Below, in pieces: positions 1 to 7,732 of a stretch of DNA of 64,000 bases. The notes under the pieces are model-generated. The model ran no database searches. It saw only the letters and a program-made list of their open reading frames with translations, and was not told the DNA's origin. The DNA is from Mesostigma viride. Lineage: Eukaryota > Streptophyta > Mesostigmatophyceae > Mesostigmatales > Mesostigmataceae. The position numbers were made by a program, and so were the translations under genes. The stretch is taken from positions 1,914,841 through 1,978,840 of the forward strand of contig RPFO01000082.1 of assembly GCA_009746045.1 (NCBI GenBank), written 5' to 3'. Within the stretch, counting starts at the first letter, position 1, and each line of letters starts with the position of its first letter.

Positions 1-3000
1 ACCGGGTTAACGCTCGACCCTGAAATGGAGGAGCGTGTTTCTAACATCGAAACAGACATAGATGGGCTTCAAGCTAGCGTGACGTTACTTCTTGGCATTT
101 CACATCCATTCGATGAGTCACTCGTTGTCGACGGATTCAAAATTTTCTACCCGAGCCAGCCGACAAATGTGCGACTCGGAGACAATTACGACGACGAGAC
201 CGCAAGCGACCCATCGGAACTTGCTTACAGTCTCGTCGTGAATGGGTATTCCTATTTTAAATCAGGGACTACTTTAGTCGACGATCTCACTCTAAATGAA
301 CCTTACCTTACGGCGAAAGTGGGAGCGACCCAGTACCACGTCTTCGACTTTAGCCCTGATACGTTGCTAGACCCTGGTGGCAGAGTCCTGACCCGCGCGC
401 AATTGGACTACCTTTTTGACCAACACGGGGTAGGCAAAACGTCGATAGCTAACTTGAACGGGGATTTCGTCCTCCATCTCGAAGACGGGACGACCGTGTC
501 GCACCAAAACGCGTTCAACGTCATCAATGACCAGGATGTGCGAGTCCAGCTGCCCTACAACGTTACGAATGGCGACGCGAGTGGAATCTGTAAGTTTACC
601 TATCGCGACTACCACACGACCCAGGCGCGCACGGGGGAGAGCGTTGTGGACGGAGAGGTAGGATATCCATACTTTTCCGACTCTTTCTATGGTCTCGGCG
701 GATCTCGATTTAACGGCCTCCCTCTCCGCGTGGAGTTGTTGTCTTTCGCCACGATTCGCGACGACAACCGCCGCCTTCCACTAACTGGGAGATCCTTCAC
801 CATCACGCGTACATACTCGCCACTGACGGACTGGCGAATGGGTCCGATTGACCCTGTGAACGCACTCTACTGGAGCACCAATCCAACCACCGCTAATTGG
901 GAGGTCGTAGAGGGAACGACCCTCAAACAGGGCATAAAGATGACGACCCCCTTCGCATACCAACGCAAACTCCCCATCAGGTGGTACATGAATTCCACCC
1001 AGCTCACGCCGACCACTCCGACCATCGGCGGAGTCTCCCTCTCGCAAAACGGGGGACTGCGCGGGGAAGACGCCGTAATCACCGCGCCAGTCGCGGCAGA
1101 TAGTAACAAGTATATGAACTACGAGATAGACGTCTACAACGACTCGACCCTCACCTCCTACACCACCCACAAAGGAGGGGTGATGGTATGCGTTTCAAAA
1201 ATGAGCCAACTGCACTCCGGCATCCGGACACCAAGTTCCTACATTTCATATCTAAATCCTGTAAAAATCGCGATCAACGGCGTCTACGCGGACCATGATG
1301 TGGGGTGGGGAAAGTCGTTGCCTCCTCTCACCGGTTTTCATCTGTTGGCGAACGGAGTATCTCAAGGGGCCTTGGATGGGACGTTGAAGACAACGACGTT
1401 TCAAAATCCATCCGAAGGCGATGATGTAGAACTCAGATACAGGATCGTAACCGTAAAGGACTCGCCAAACCTGTCAGGAGAGACCGTGGAGATAGACGGC
1501 CCCGCTACGACGCTCCATTCTCTAGAATCATTCTCGCGCCACTCCGTGACCACGCTGCAAGCAGAAGCTTCGAAATACTACTTTGAAGGGTCTCCCGAAA
1601 AATTCTTTTTTGTAAAAACAGCCACTCCGGCACCAAGCAAATGTGTTGTTTTTTCAGAGCAGCTCATCGACGGCCCATTTCTATTGTGTTTTCGGCTATA
1701 TTTGGGCAGCAACGATGCTTTCGTCTCGTTTGCAGAAAATACTATGTCTTTGACGAATAAATATCACCCGGCCACGACAGATGCCCATCAGAATTGGAGA
1801 AATGCGGCTACGACGCATTGGGGTATGCTGGGTATCAATCTGCACCATAGTGACTATGCACTCGACCTGTTTGACAATCTGAAGTCGAAGGTTCGATACA
1901 CGTTAAACTCATCATGGAGACAACAAAACAGCTACTGGGTGGCATTTCGAAGAAAATCGGATGGGAAGGTGGAGCGTTATATATCCAAAACAACTCCTCA
2001 AGAACTTAGTGACATGACTAAAATCTCAAACTCGTCCGGTATATTTACAACCACTCCTACAGACATTCTTGACCCGTACATTCCGATGCCCCTCCGACCA
2101 GTCTTCCACTTGAGCGGAGAGTACCACGGCGCGTATGTCTGGCCAATCAAAGATGACCTACAAGACATAGAGTTCGACTCTCTAAAAACCAACAACCCAT
2201 CCGGATCGTACACAGCCGTCGGAGACGTGTTGGAGCTGCGTCACAGGTCCACCTCGTCGAGGAATTGTAGCATTTTTGGCAAATATAGCGTCACAAAACC
2301 CGTACCGGGTGTGGCGGATACTTGGTTTAAGGAGCTAACACTCACGAATGAGAGTGTCATCCGCACGGTTGTTAAGTGTCCCGATGTTCAATACGGCGTG
2401 CAAATGAACCAATATACTGCCAAAATATATGGGATTCTACCAGCTCGTCAGTCGGTAAGGAAGTTTTATGTAAGACTTGGATTTTCAAACACCAAGTTGA
2501 GCAATGATCCGTTGCTTATCAGCGTAGTCGTTGGAGAAGCGTGGACTGGCGGTTTTTCTACAACGACAATATCAAAATCCTCGTCGTACGTTGACATAAC
2601 CTGTGATCATATTTCACTGGTTGATCCTCCAGTTACTGGTATGATCCATTTGGCGACCGTGACGTTCCAGGTATTAGATCCAACAGTATCTGGCCCGACC
2701 CCGCTTTTATTTGCTTCTAGCCTAAGCTACTATTATGGTTCAAGCCTGTCGTCAATTGGCGGCAATCACGGGATGGACGTGGCCCTGTATGAAGATGTCC
2801 GAGAAACTAGGCGTATATCGCACACGATATTGGAAGCAGATTCTTTGGTCGGTCTGAGGCAGCCCATATACGACTACCCGCTTCCGCAATTTTGGCACGG
2901 CGCCCCTGTGGCCGTGATGTCTTTCCACGACCCGGCCACACAATCGGAACTAACTCTTCCGACCGCGTTGACCAATATCCTTGTCAGGTTAACATTTGAT

Positions 3001-3270
3001 AACAACCCACCAACGATTCTCGACATATCAAACCCATATCGCTTAACGGCTAGCGGCCTGTCCGTCTGGCCGGTAAACGTTATAATTGGCAGCAACTGGA
3101 ATGTTGTTTCAGGATACGAGGAGGATGACGGGGTGTTTGAAATCGCATTGCGGATTCCTCGCATCACCACTGACACGTCAACAAACATAGCACTCTCTAC
3201 GGCGTTTTGCAAGTCGCGCGCTGGAAAAATGGCCGTGTCGACTAACAAGACCCTCACTTGGACGTTATAA
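1..3270 (+). CDS. Very large virion fibre/attachment-like protein (5' end outside window)
   Basis: The frame is open from base 1 (1089 codons visible), so the Met at 25 may be internal. From that Met a heptad-like stretch (EERVSNIETDIDGLQASVTL) suggests a short coiled coil, as at the trimerising start of many fibres. The rest is rich in Thr, Ser, Asn, Asp, Tyr and Val, with few Lys/Cys and no transmembrane segment or enzyme motif that I recognise, as expected for an extended beta-rich surface protein. It lies directly upstream of the capsid genes on the same strand. I infer a host-attachment or spike role from size, composition and position; no family is recognised. The stop is followed at once by an A/T-rich stretch that may be the promoter of the next gene. 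Confidence 0.7.
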   Translation, partial: TGLTLDPEMEERVSNIETDIDGLQASVTLLLGISHPFDESLVVDGFKIFYPSQPTNVRLGDNYDDETASDPSELAYSLVVNGYSYFKSGTTLVDDLTLNEPYLTAKVGATQYHVFDFSPDTLLDPGGRVLTRAQLDYLFDQHGVGKTSIANLNGDFVLHLEDGTTVSHQNAFNVINDQDVRVQLPYNVTNGDASGICKFTYRDYHTTQARTGESVVDGEVGYPYFSDSFYGLGGSRFNGLPLRVELLSFATIRDDNRRLPLTGRSFTITRTYSPLTDWRMGPIDPVNALYWSTNPTTANWEVVEGTTLKQGIKMTTPFAYQRKLPIRWYMNSTQLTPTTPTIGGVSLSQNGGLRGEDAVITAPVAADSNKYMNYEIDVYNDSTLTSYTTHKGGVMVCVSKMSQLHSGIRTPSSYISYLNPVKIAINGVYADHDVGWGKSLPPLTGFHLLANGVSQGALDGTLKTTTFQNPSEGDDVELRYRIVTVKDSPNLSGETVEIDGPATTLHSLESFSRHSVTTLQAEASKYYFEGSPEKFFFVKTATPAPSKCVVFSEQLIDGPFLLCFRLYLGSNDAFVSFAENTMSLTNKYHPATTDAHQNWRNAATTHWGMLGINLHHSDYALDLFDNLKSKVRYTLNSSWRQQNSYWVAFRRKSDGKVERYISKTTPQELSDMTKISNSSGIFTTTPTDILDPYIPMPLRPVFHLSGEYHGAYVWPIKDDLQDIEFDSLKTNNPSGSYTAVGDVLELRHRSTSSRNCSIFGKYSVTKPVPGVADTWFKELTLTNESVIRTVVKCPDVQYGVQMNQYTAKIYGILPARQSVRKFYVRLGFSNTKLSNDPLLISVVVGEAWTGGFSTTTISKSSSYVDITCDHISLVDPPVTGMIHLATVTFQVLDPTVSGPTPLLFASSLSYYYGSSLSSIGGNHGMDVALYEDVRETRRISHTILEADSLVGLRQPIYDYPLPQFWHGAPVAVMSFHDPATQSELTLPTALTNILVRLTFDNNPPTILDISNPYRLTASGLSVWPVNVIIGSNWNVVSGYEEDDGVFEIALRIPRITTDTSTNIALSTAFCKSRAGKMAVSTNKTLTWTL

Positions 3271-3290
3271 AAATCTATGATTATATGCAG
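3271..3290 (+). promoter_or_regulatory. Candidate viral promoter (TCTA in A/T tract)
   Basis: An A/T-rich spacer with TCTA at 3274-3277 lies 16 bases before the ATG at 3293. Similar TCTA-plus-A-tract motifs precede the genes at 6598 and 6795. TCTA in A/T-rich sequence is the late promoter core of some giant viruses and of the virophage mavirus; its use here is inference. Confidence 0.35.
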
Positions 3291-3292
3291 AA

Positions 3293-3796
3293 ATGGCAAG
3301 GCGTCAGAAATCAGCACGGCGCCGTCCTTCAAGTAAAAGGGGAAAACCGAAGCGTAAGGTCGCACCCCAGTCGCAGGTGACCGCTTCATCGACCAACACC
3401 ATTGTCATCCACAGCGCGCCGGTCCGAAGAGCGGTGAACAAAGGGAAGGTCGCAGAGGCGCGAGGGTTCAAGGATGCCCTTCTCATGGCGTCAGTGATGG
3501 CGAACTCTAGACCGGTCGCGTACCCCCCATTGTCCGCGTATGCCCAACCGGCCCCTGTCGCGCCGGCTCCCGAACCGGTTGTCGTCGATGAAGCAGTGGC
3601 GGCACCCCCGGAGCCTGCGGGTGTACCTGTCGGGAAACGAGTCCAGGTGGGAGGCGCGAGGTGGAAATGCCCACAACCCGGGTGTAAGAGCACGTTCGCA
3701 AACGAAAAAAACCTCCTGCTGCATCTCAGGAGGGTCCACAACACGGTCGTGGGAATTCCAAAAGAAGGCGCTGAAAAAAATCTCACAGAAGAGTAA
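3293..3796 (+). CDS. Basic C2H2 zinc-finger protein of the PLV
   Basis: 167 residues. The N-terminus (about 1-25) is very rich in Arg/Lys and looks like a nuclear localisation or nucleic-acid-binding tail. A Pro/Ala/Val-rich linker (about 75-115) follows, then one classical C2H2 finger with C126, C131, H144 and H149 (C-X4-C-X12-H-X4-H). It starts 22 bases after the upstream stop and ends 2 bases before the next ATG, inside the capsid gene cluster. A DNA-binding virion core protein or a late regulator is possible; no specific family is recognised. The ATG at 3293 is the first in frame. Confidence 0.8.
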   Translation: MARRQKSARRRPSSKRGKPKRKVAPQSQVTASSTNTIVIHSAPVRRAVNKGKVAEARGFKDALLMASVMANSRPVAYPPLSAYAQPAPVAPAPEPVVVDEAVAAPPEPAGVPVGKRVQVGGARWKCPQPGCKSTFANEKNLLLHLRRVHNTVVGIPKEGAEKNLTEE

Positions 3797-3798
3797 AC

Positions 3799-4143
3799 AT
3801 GAGCAGCCCGCTGTTCACTGACGCCGAGATGCTCGAGATCTCTCAATGGATGACCCTCCATCCAAATGTCCCACGAGAGTTCATTGAGGCAGCCATGCTC
3901 TACTGTAAGAAGAAGCCACTCACAGGGAAGACAAGGCGCGCCATGAAAAGGGCATCGGCGAAAATTGAGGAAGGCGTCGTCAAGGTTTTTGGGACAAACG
4001 AAATTACTTCTGAGCTATTGTCAGAAGAAGTGGCCGATGAAGGAGTTCATCCAGGAAACGCTGACACTCACTCTTCGCACGGAGAACCGAACTCGCGGGA
4101 CGCTAGTGGATCCGGTATGGGACATCCCGGCGGGACTCCTTGA
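3799..4143 (+). CDS. Small charged PLV protein of unknown function
   Basis: 114 residues. The start codon lies two bases after the stop of the zinc-finger gene. The first 80 residues are mixed helical and charged, with a Lys/Arg-rich patch (KKKPLTGKTRRAMKRASAK). The last third, rich in Gly, Ser, His and Asp, overlaps the minor capsid gene by 107 bases in another frame and looks like out-of-frame read-through. Either the overlap is real or the native protein once ended earlier. No family is recognised. Confidence 0.55.
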   Translation: MSSPLFTDAEMLEISQWMTLHPNVPREFIEAAMLYCKKKPLTGKTRRAMKRASAKIEEGVVKVFGTNEITSELLSEEVADEGVHPGNADTHSSHGEPNSRDASGSGMGHPGGTP

Positions 4144-4900
4144 CGATTATCACGACGTCGGGCTTACCCTCATGACCATCCCGTTTGAACAGACTCACAT
4201 CAGCGAAGGAAACCGATACTTCACTGTCCGTTTGTCTGGCAGCGAGTCCCCTACGAAGGTGACCTTGCCGCTCGGCTCGTACACGACTATCGAAAACCGA
4301 AAAAACATAGAGGAAGTTTTGAAGGCGGTAGATCCTGGGTTCTCGGTCACGTACAACAGGGCGACTAGTCTTTTTACCGTGACAAATGCCACCGAGTTCT
4401 CTGTCGCGGTGGATGAGCCCACGGGCCGGGTGTTGGGGCTCATGGAAGGATCATATCCTTTCACAGGTGTCCTCGCTAGCAACCGGCCAGCAACGAATGG
4501 GAGACTGAGAATGGTGTATGTATACAGCGACATCGTTCGAGGAAACGTGATATCATCGTCGACAGGCACGGGATATGGAGGCCTTTTGGCCGTCTGTCCC
4601 AACATGTCGCAGTTCTTAGAACCCATTGTTTGGCAGGCAGCGACCCCTTTGTGGCAGCATCTCAAGGACTCTCCCAGCAACATCACGATCCGACTGCTCG
4701 ACGAGGACGACGCTCCTATAACTGTCTACTCGGATTGGGCTCTTCAGCTCTCCTTCCGCATAAGCCCTCAGAAGGCGATGGGAATAGAGGCGAGGAAGAT
4801 CGGGAGCGTTTTGAAGTATATGGCCCTTGACAGGACCGTCCAGCCACAAACCAGATTTATTTCTCAGCCATCTAGTACTATCGAGGACGATGAAAGTTAA
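4037..4900 (+). CDS. mCP: PLV minor capsid (penton-type) protein
   Basis: 287 residues from the ATG at 4037; an upstream in-frame ATG at 3965 would add 24 residues that look like read-through of the overlapping gene. The N-terminal part (DPVWDIPAGLLDDYHDVGL, then PFEQTHISEGNRYFTVRL) and the beta-rich body resemble the minor capsid proteins of PLVs, a single jelly-roll family that forms the pentameric vertices. It sits just upstream of the major capsid gene, a common arrangement. It overlaps the next gene by 11 bases. Identification rests on my recollection of the family's sequence pattern, without alignment. Confidence 0.75.
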   Translation: MKEFIQETLTLTLRTENRTRGTLVDPVWDIPAGLLDDYHDVGLTLMTIPFEQTHISEGNRYFTVRLSGSESPTKVTLPLGSYTTIENRKNIEEVLKAVDPGFSVTYNRATSLFTVTNATEFSVAVDEPTGRVLGLMEGSYPFTGVLASNRPATNGRLRMVYVYSDIVRGNVISSSTGTGYGGLLAVCPNMSQFLEPIVWQAATPLWQHLKDSPSNITIRLLDEDDAPITVYSDWALQLSFRISPQKAMGIEARKIGSVLKYMALDRTVQPQTRFISQPSSTIEDDES

Positions 4901-5246
4901 TTTTGGAGCAATCGGAAACGTGGCTAGACGCGTGGGAGAGTTTGCCGGCAACGCTATCAAGAGGGTCGGCGACGGGGCGGCCATCGTGTCAGCTGTCAAG
5001 AAAGCCGGGCACGTCGCTGGCGAAGTCATCTCAAAAATTGGCGACGGGGCGCGGGCTGCCAAACAGGCGGCGGGCATTGTCGATTCCGCGCTCGGACACA
5101 TCCCATCCAACATGATCGCGAAGAGTACGCTGCTCGGGAAAGCGTACTCGGTCGCAAACACTGGTCTGAGCGCCTTGTCCAACCTCGAAAGACGGGTTGA
5201 TGGAGCGAAGGTAAAAAATCCCATACTCGGCCAGCTTCTTCAGTAA
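4890..5246 (+). CDS. Small Ala/Gly-rich amphipathic-helical capsid-associated protein
   Basis: 118 residues from the ATG at 4890, which overlaps the end of the minor capsid gene (stop at 4898-4900); the frame is open further upstream but that part overlaps the capsid gene. It is rich in Ala, Gly, Val and Lys with repeated segments such as NVARRVGEF, GNAIKRVGDGAA and GEVISKIGDGARAA, which would form amphipathic helices. Lying between the two capsid genes it may be a membrane-active or cementing minor virion protein, comparable in position and character to small helical proteins of other double jelly-roll viruses. That role is inference. Confidence 0.7.
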   Translation: MKVNFGAIGNVARRVGEFAGNAIKRVGDGAAIVSAVKKAGHVAGEVISKIGDGARAAKQAAGIVDSALGHIPSNMIAKSTLLGKAYSVANTGLSALSNLERRVDGAKVKNPILGQLLQ

Positions 5247-5261
5247 AAATATCTCATTCGA

Positions 5262-6569
5262 ATGTATACACAATCTATGGCTTCGGACAATTCCTGGTAC
5301 TCGCGCGCTATCCCCAAGTCCATGCAATACCTCGTGAAGGCGCTGGGTCAGCACACGACTCAACGAGTCCATCTCAGCACCCTCTCAGCAAGCGACGGCA
5401 TCAAACAAGGGTCTGTGGTCGCGGTTCGCCTCCCCACGTCCGGGTTCGTGGACTTGCACTCCTTCGCAATGTTTTTCACGGGGACCCCCACGACCACGGC
5501 GGGGTTCGCAAAGTTCCCCGCGTACACGTCCTCCATCATCAGGCGCCTCGAGGTACTGGCAGGAGGTCAGACCGTCGACAGCATCAACGACTACTCCCAG
5601 CTGTTCCATACGCTGCTCTCGGTGCACGGCGGTGTCGAGTACAATCTCGCGCAGGCTCCCGCTGGTTGGTCGAAGAATAACAACATCGTCACCGCTGACG
5701 TGGCTGGCACTCTCACAAACAACGTGAAGGCAAACACCGCAGTGGACGGCGTCATTGACCACTTTTTGGGATTCCTGAGTGGCGAGCCTCGGATCGTGGA
5801 TCTGAGTCTCTTCCCCCCCATCGAGATCCGAATCACACTCATGGACGGAGGGGTGATGCTTCCTAGCGTGGCGCAAGCAGCTGCAGCTGGTGGCATCGTG
5901 GCCGTTGACGCAGGAACGGGGGTTGGTTTCGAACTGAGCAACATCCACTTTAGCATCGACACGTACAGGTTCCAAGAAGATATCGTGGGCCAGATTTTCT
6001 CGTCCAGGCTTGCCGAGGGTGGAACTCTCTCCTTCAAGTGGCGGACGTGGCAGTCCACCAAACAGTCGCTCGGGACTCGCACTCCCTATGCCATCAAGGC
6101 GTCGCTGTCTTCCGCGTCCGCCAGCAAACTCCTGGCGATTCAGGTTGCTGCCGGCGCGGACGTGACCAACGCATCTGGCAATACGATGTTCAATCACATC
6201 GCGGATGGTATGACTTCCTACCAATACGACATCAACGGATCCAACCTAGCGCCTGGATACCGTACGAACGCAACCGAGGCGTGGATCAATCTGTTGTCTG
6301 CGTTCGGTGACCAAGGGAATGTTTTGTCCTGTGTCCGGGAGGGCATGACTCCTACCACGTGGCTAAACAACAACTTCACGATGGCGTGTCACCTTAATAT
6401 GCCGTGTGCCGGTCCAGAGTACATGAGCGGCCTTGACCTTCGTGGCACGGCATCGGTGGTCACGCTGCGAGTCGAGAAGGGAGCGACGGACTGCATTTCC
6501 TACATCTTCACGGAGTGCGAATCAAAGATGGACATCGCTGCAGGCAGGCAGGCAGCCGTGTACCTCTAA
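5262..6569 (+). CDS. MCP: PLV major capsid protein (double jelly-roll)
   Basis: 435 residues from the ATG at 5262, or 430 from the second ATG at 5277 (MASDNSWYSRAIP), which may be the true start. Length, beta-rich composition and the N-terminal pattern (SRAIPKSMQYLV, then a surface strand region ending VAVRLPTSGFVDLHSF) match the double jelly-roll major capsid proteins of polinton-like viruses. Such proteins form pseudo-hexameric trimers that tile an icosahedral shell. The frame is intact, without stop or frameshift, so this integrated copy could still make capsomers. Strong codon bias toward C/G in third positions distinguishes it from the A/T-rich spacers around it. No HMM comparison could be run. 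Confidence 0.88.
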   Translation: MYTQSMASDNSWYSRAIPKSMQYLVKALGQHTTQRVHLSTLSASDGIKQGSVVAVRLPTSGFVDLHSFAMFFTGTPTTTAGFAKFPAYTSSIIRRLEVLAGGQTVDSINDYSQLFHTLLSVHGGVEYNLAQAPAGWSKNNNIVTADVAGTLTNNVKANTAVDGVIDHFLGFLSGEPRIVDLSLFPPIEIRITLMDGGVMLPSVAQAAAAGGIVAVDAGTGVGFELSNIHFSIDTYRFQEDIVGQIFSSRLAEGGTLSFKWRTWQSTKQSLGTRTPYAIKASLSSASASKLLAIQVAAGADVTNASGNTMFNHIADGMTSYQYDINGSNLAPGYRTNATEAWINLLSAFGDQGNVLSCVREGMTPTTWLNNNFTMACHLNMPCAGPEYMSGLDLRGTASVVTLRVEKGATDCISYIFTECESKMDIAAGRQAAVYL

Positions 6570-6583
6570 AAAATATATACGTG
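6563..6583 (+). promoter_or_regulatory. Candidate viral promoter (TCTA + A tract)
   Basis: TCTA at 6565-6568, overlapping the MCP stop codon, is followed by an A/T run and lies 30 bases before the ATG at 6598. An almost identical motif at 6757-6768 overlaps the next stop and precedes the ATG at 6795. Confidence 0.35.
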
Positions 6584-6597
6584 TGTAATGACAAACG

Positions 6598-6768
6598 ATG
6601 GACTACTTTCGAGACCCTAGCATCACAGCTAATCCGTTTAACAGGTTGAAGTTGATTTTTGACATTCCTGAAATGGCAGATTCTGGTCTGTCCATGACAA
6701 TGCCAGCTAGACGAGCATTGCCCCTTCTCCCCACCTTCAAGTATCCGCTACCAAACTCTAAAAAATAA
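6598..6768 (+). CDS. 56-residue PLV protein of unknown function
   Basis: A short frame between the MCP gene and the adhesin gene: Met at 6598, stop at 6766-6768. It starts MDYFRDPSITANPFNR and ends in a Pro/Leu-rich stretch with Lys-Lys. Support comes from its fit in the spacer, the same strand, and TCTA/A-tract motifs on both sides. The ATG at 6588 is in another frame and stops soon. Function unknown; small virion or assembly peptides are common in PLVs. Confidence 0.5.
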   Translation: MDYFRDPSITANPFNRLKLIFDIPEMADSGLSMTMPARRALPLLPTFKYPLPNSKK

Positions 6769-7039
6769 TGTGACGATGATATTATATTAGCTCCATGTCG
6801 TTTGATTATGGTATTTGTCCTGCTTTGATTCGCAAGAAGCGCAAAACGGCAAGGACAGCGCCGTCAATCACGTTAACAACTACACACGGACTGTATCCTA
6901 GCGCGGTACCGATTACAATGACAGCAGCATTCAGCGAAACAGTCACCGGGTTCACCTTGGGTGATATCGTTGTCATAAATGGTACTGCATCTGGTTTAAC
7001 GGGTAGCGGCGCCTCTTACACATTCTCTGTGACTCCAGC

Positions 7040-7315
7040 AGTTGCAATAATGTGTTTTGGATACCAACGCTCTTCGTCGAGAGGCAAGTGCTTTGGTGCT
7101 ACGCAGAGGAACACGCAGGCGGCTACCTCGTCCGCCGTCACGTTGCATTTATTTCTCATTAACTTATCATCGTGCATTGGACTTGCTTAACATAGTCCGA
7201 GATTCCTCGGCGCGACGCTAGATGCCGTTCACAAGATTCCGTCGCAGCAAAGATGCTGACGGCGCGGCGTCCACACTAGGATTTAGGGTACTGAGTAGAA
7301 CTACACAGTACAACT
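7040..7315 (-). repeat. 3' LTR of the copia-like element
   Basis: 276 bp, apparently identical to 12649-12924; starts AGTTG and ends CAACT. As the element is on the - strand this left copy is the 3' LTR. Confidence 0.95.
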
Positions 7316-7333
7316 CCGACTTCTTTTTCTTTG
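7316..7333 (-). other. Polypurine tract of the copia-like element
   Basis: Read on the - strand, this is a purine-rich run (CAAAGAAAAAGAAG, then TCGG) directly next to the 3' LTR, where plus-strand DNA synthesis is primed. Confidence 0.65.
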
Positions 7334-7732
7334 TGAGTCGGTACGGACAGGGATGTACTCAAGATGATCGGTACGGCCGCATCCCAGTCACCGACTTCAC
7401 AATCCTAGTAGTGGCAAAGTCTTGTTGGGAAACAACACCAACAAGCATAGCGGTCGCATGAACTTGGATGCATGTGCAAGACACACATCATTATGGCAAG
7501 TCATTTATTCATCGTACCACACTGGGGAAACCCGGAAACATAGTATGCCGGCCACCGCCAAGCATCAACGGGTGAAAACCCAGACAAGAGCCCATTACAT
7601 AGTATGCAACTCTCCCGCAGAGAGAAGCATCAAGGCCATGGTCAATGCCAATTTTAAATAGGAAATTCAGAAAAGAGTGAAAACACACATCAGCCAGGGC
7701 AAGATGTAACCCTGAAATCAGACAGGGACAAT

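Noticed and set aside
5385-6224. 279-residue - strand frame opposite the major capsid gene
   Set aside because: Antisense of a codon-biased gene; no recognisable product.
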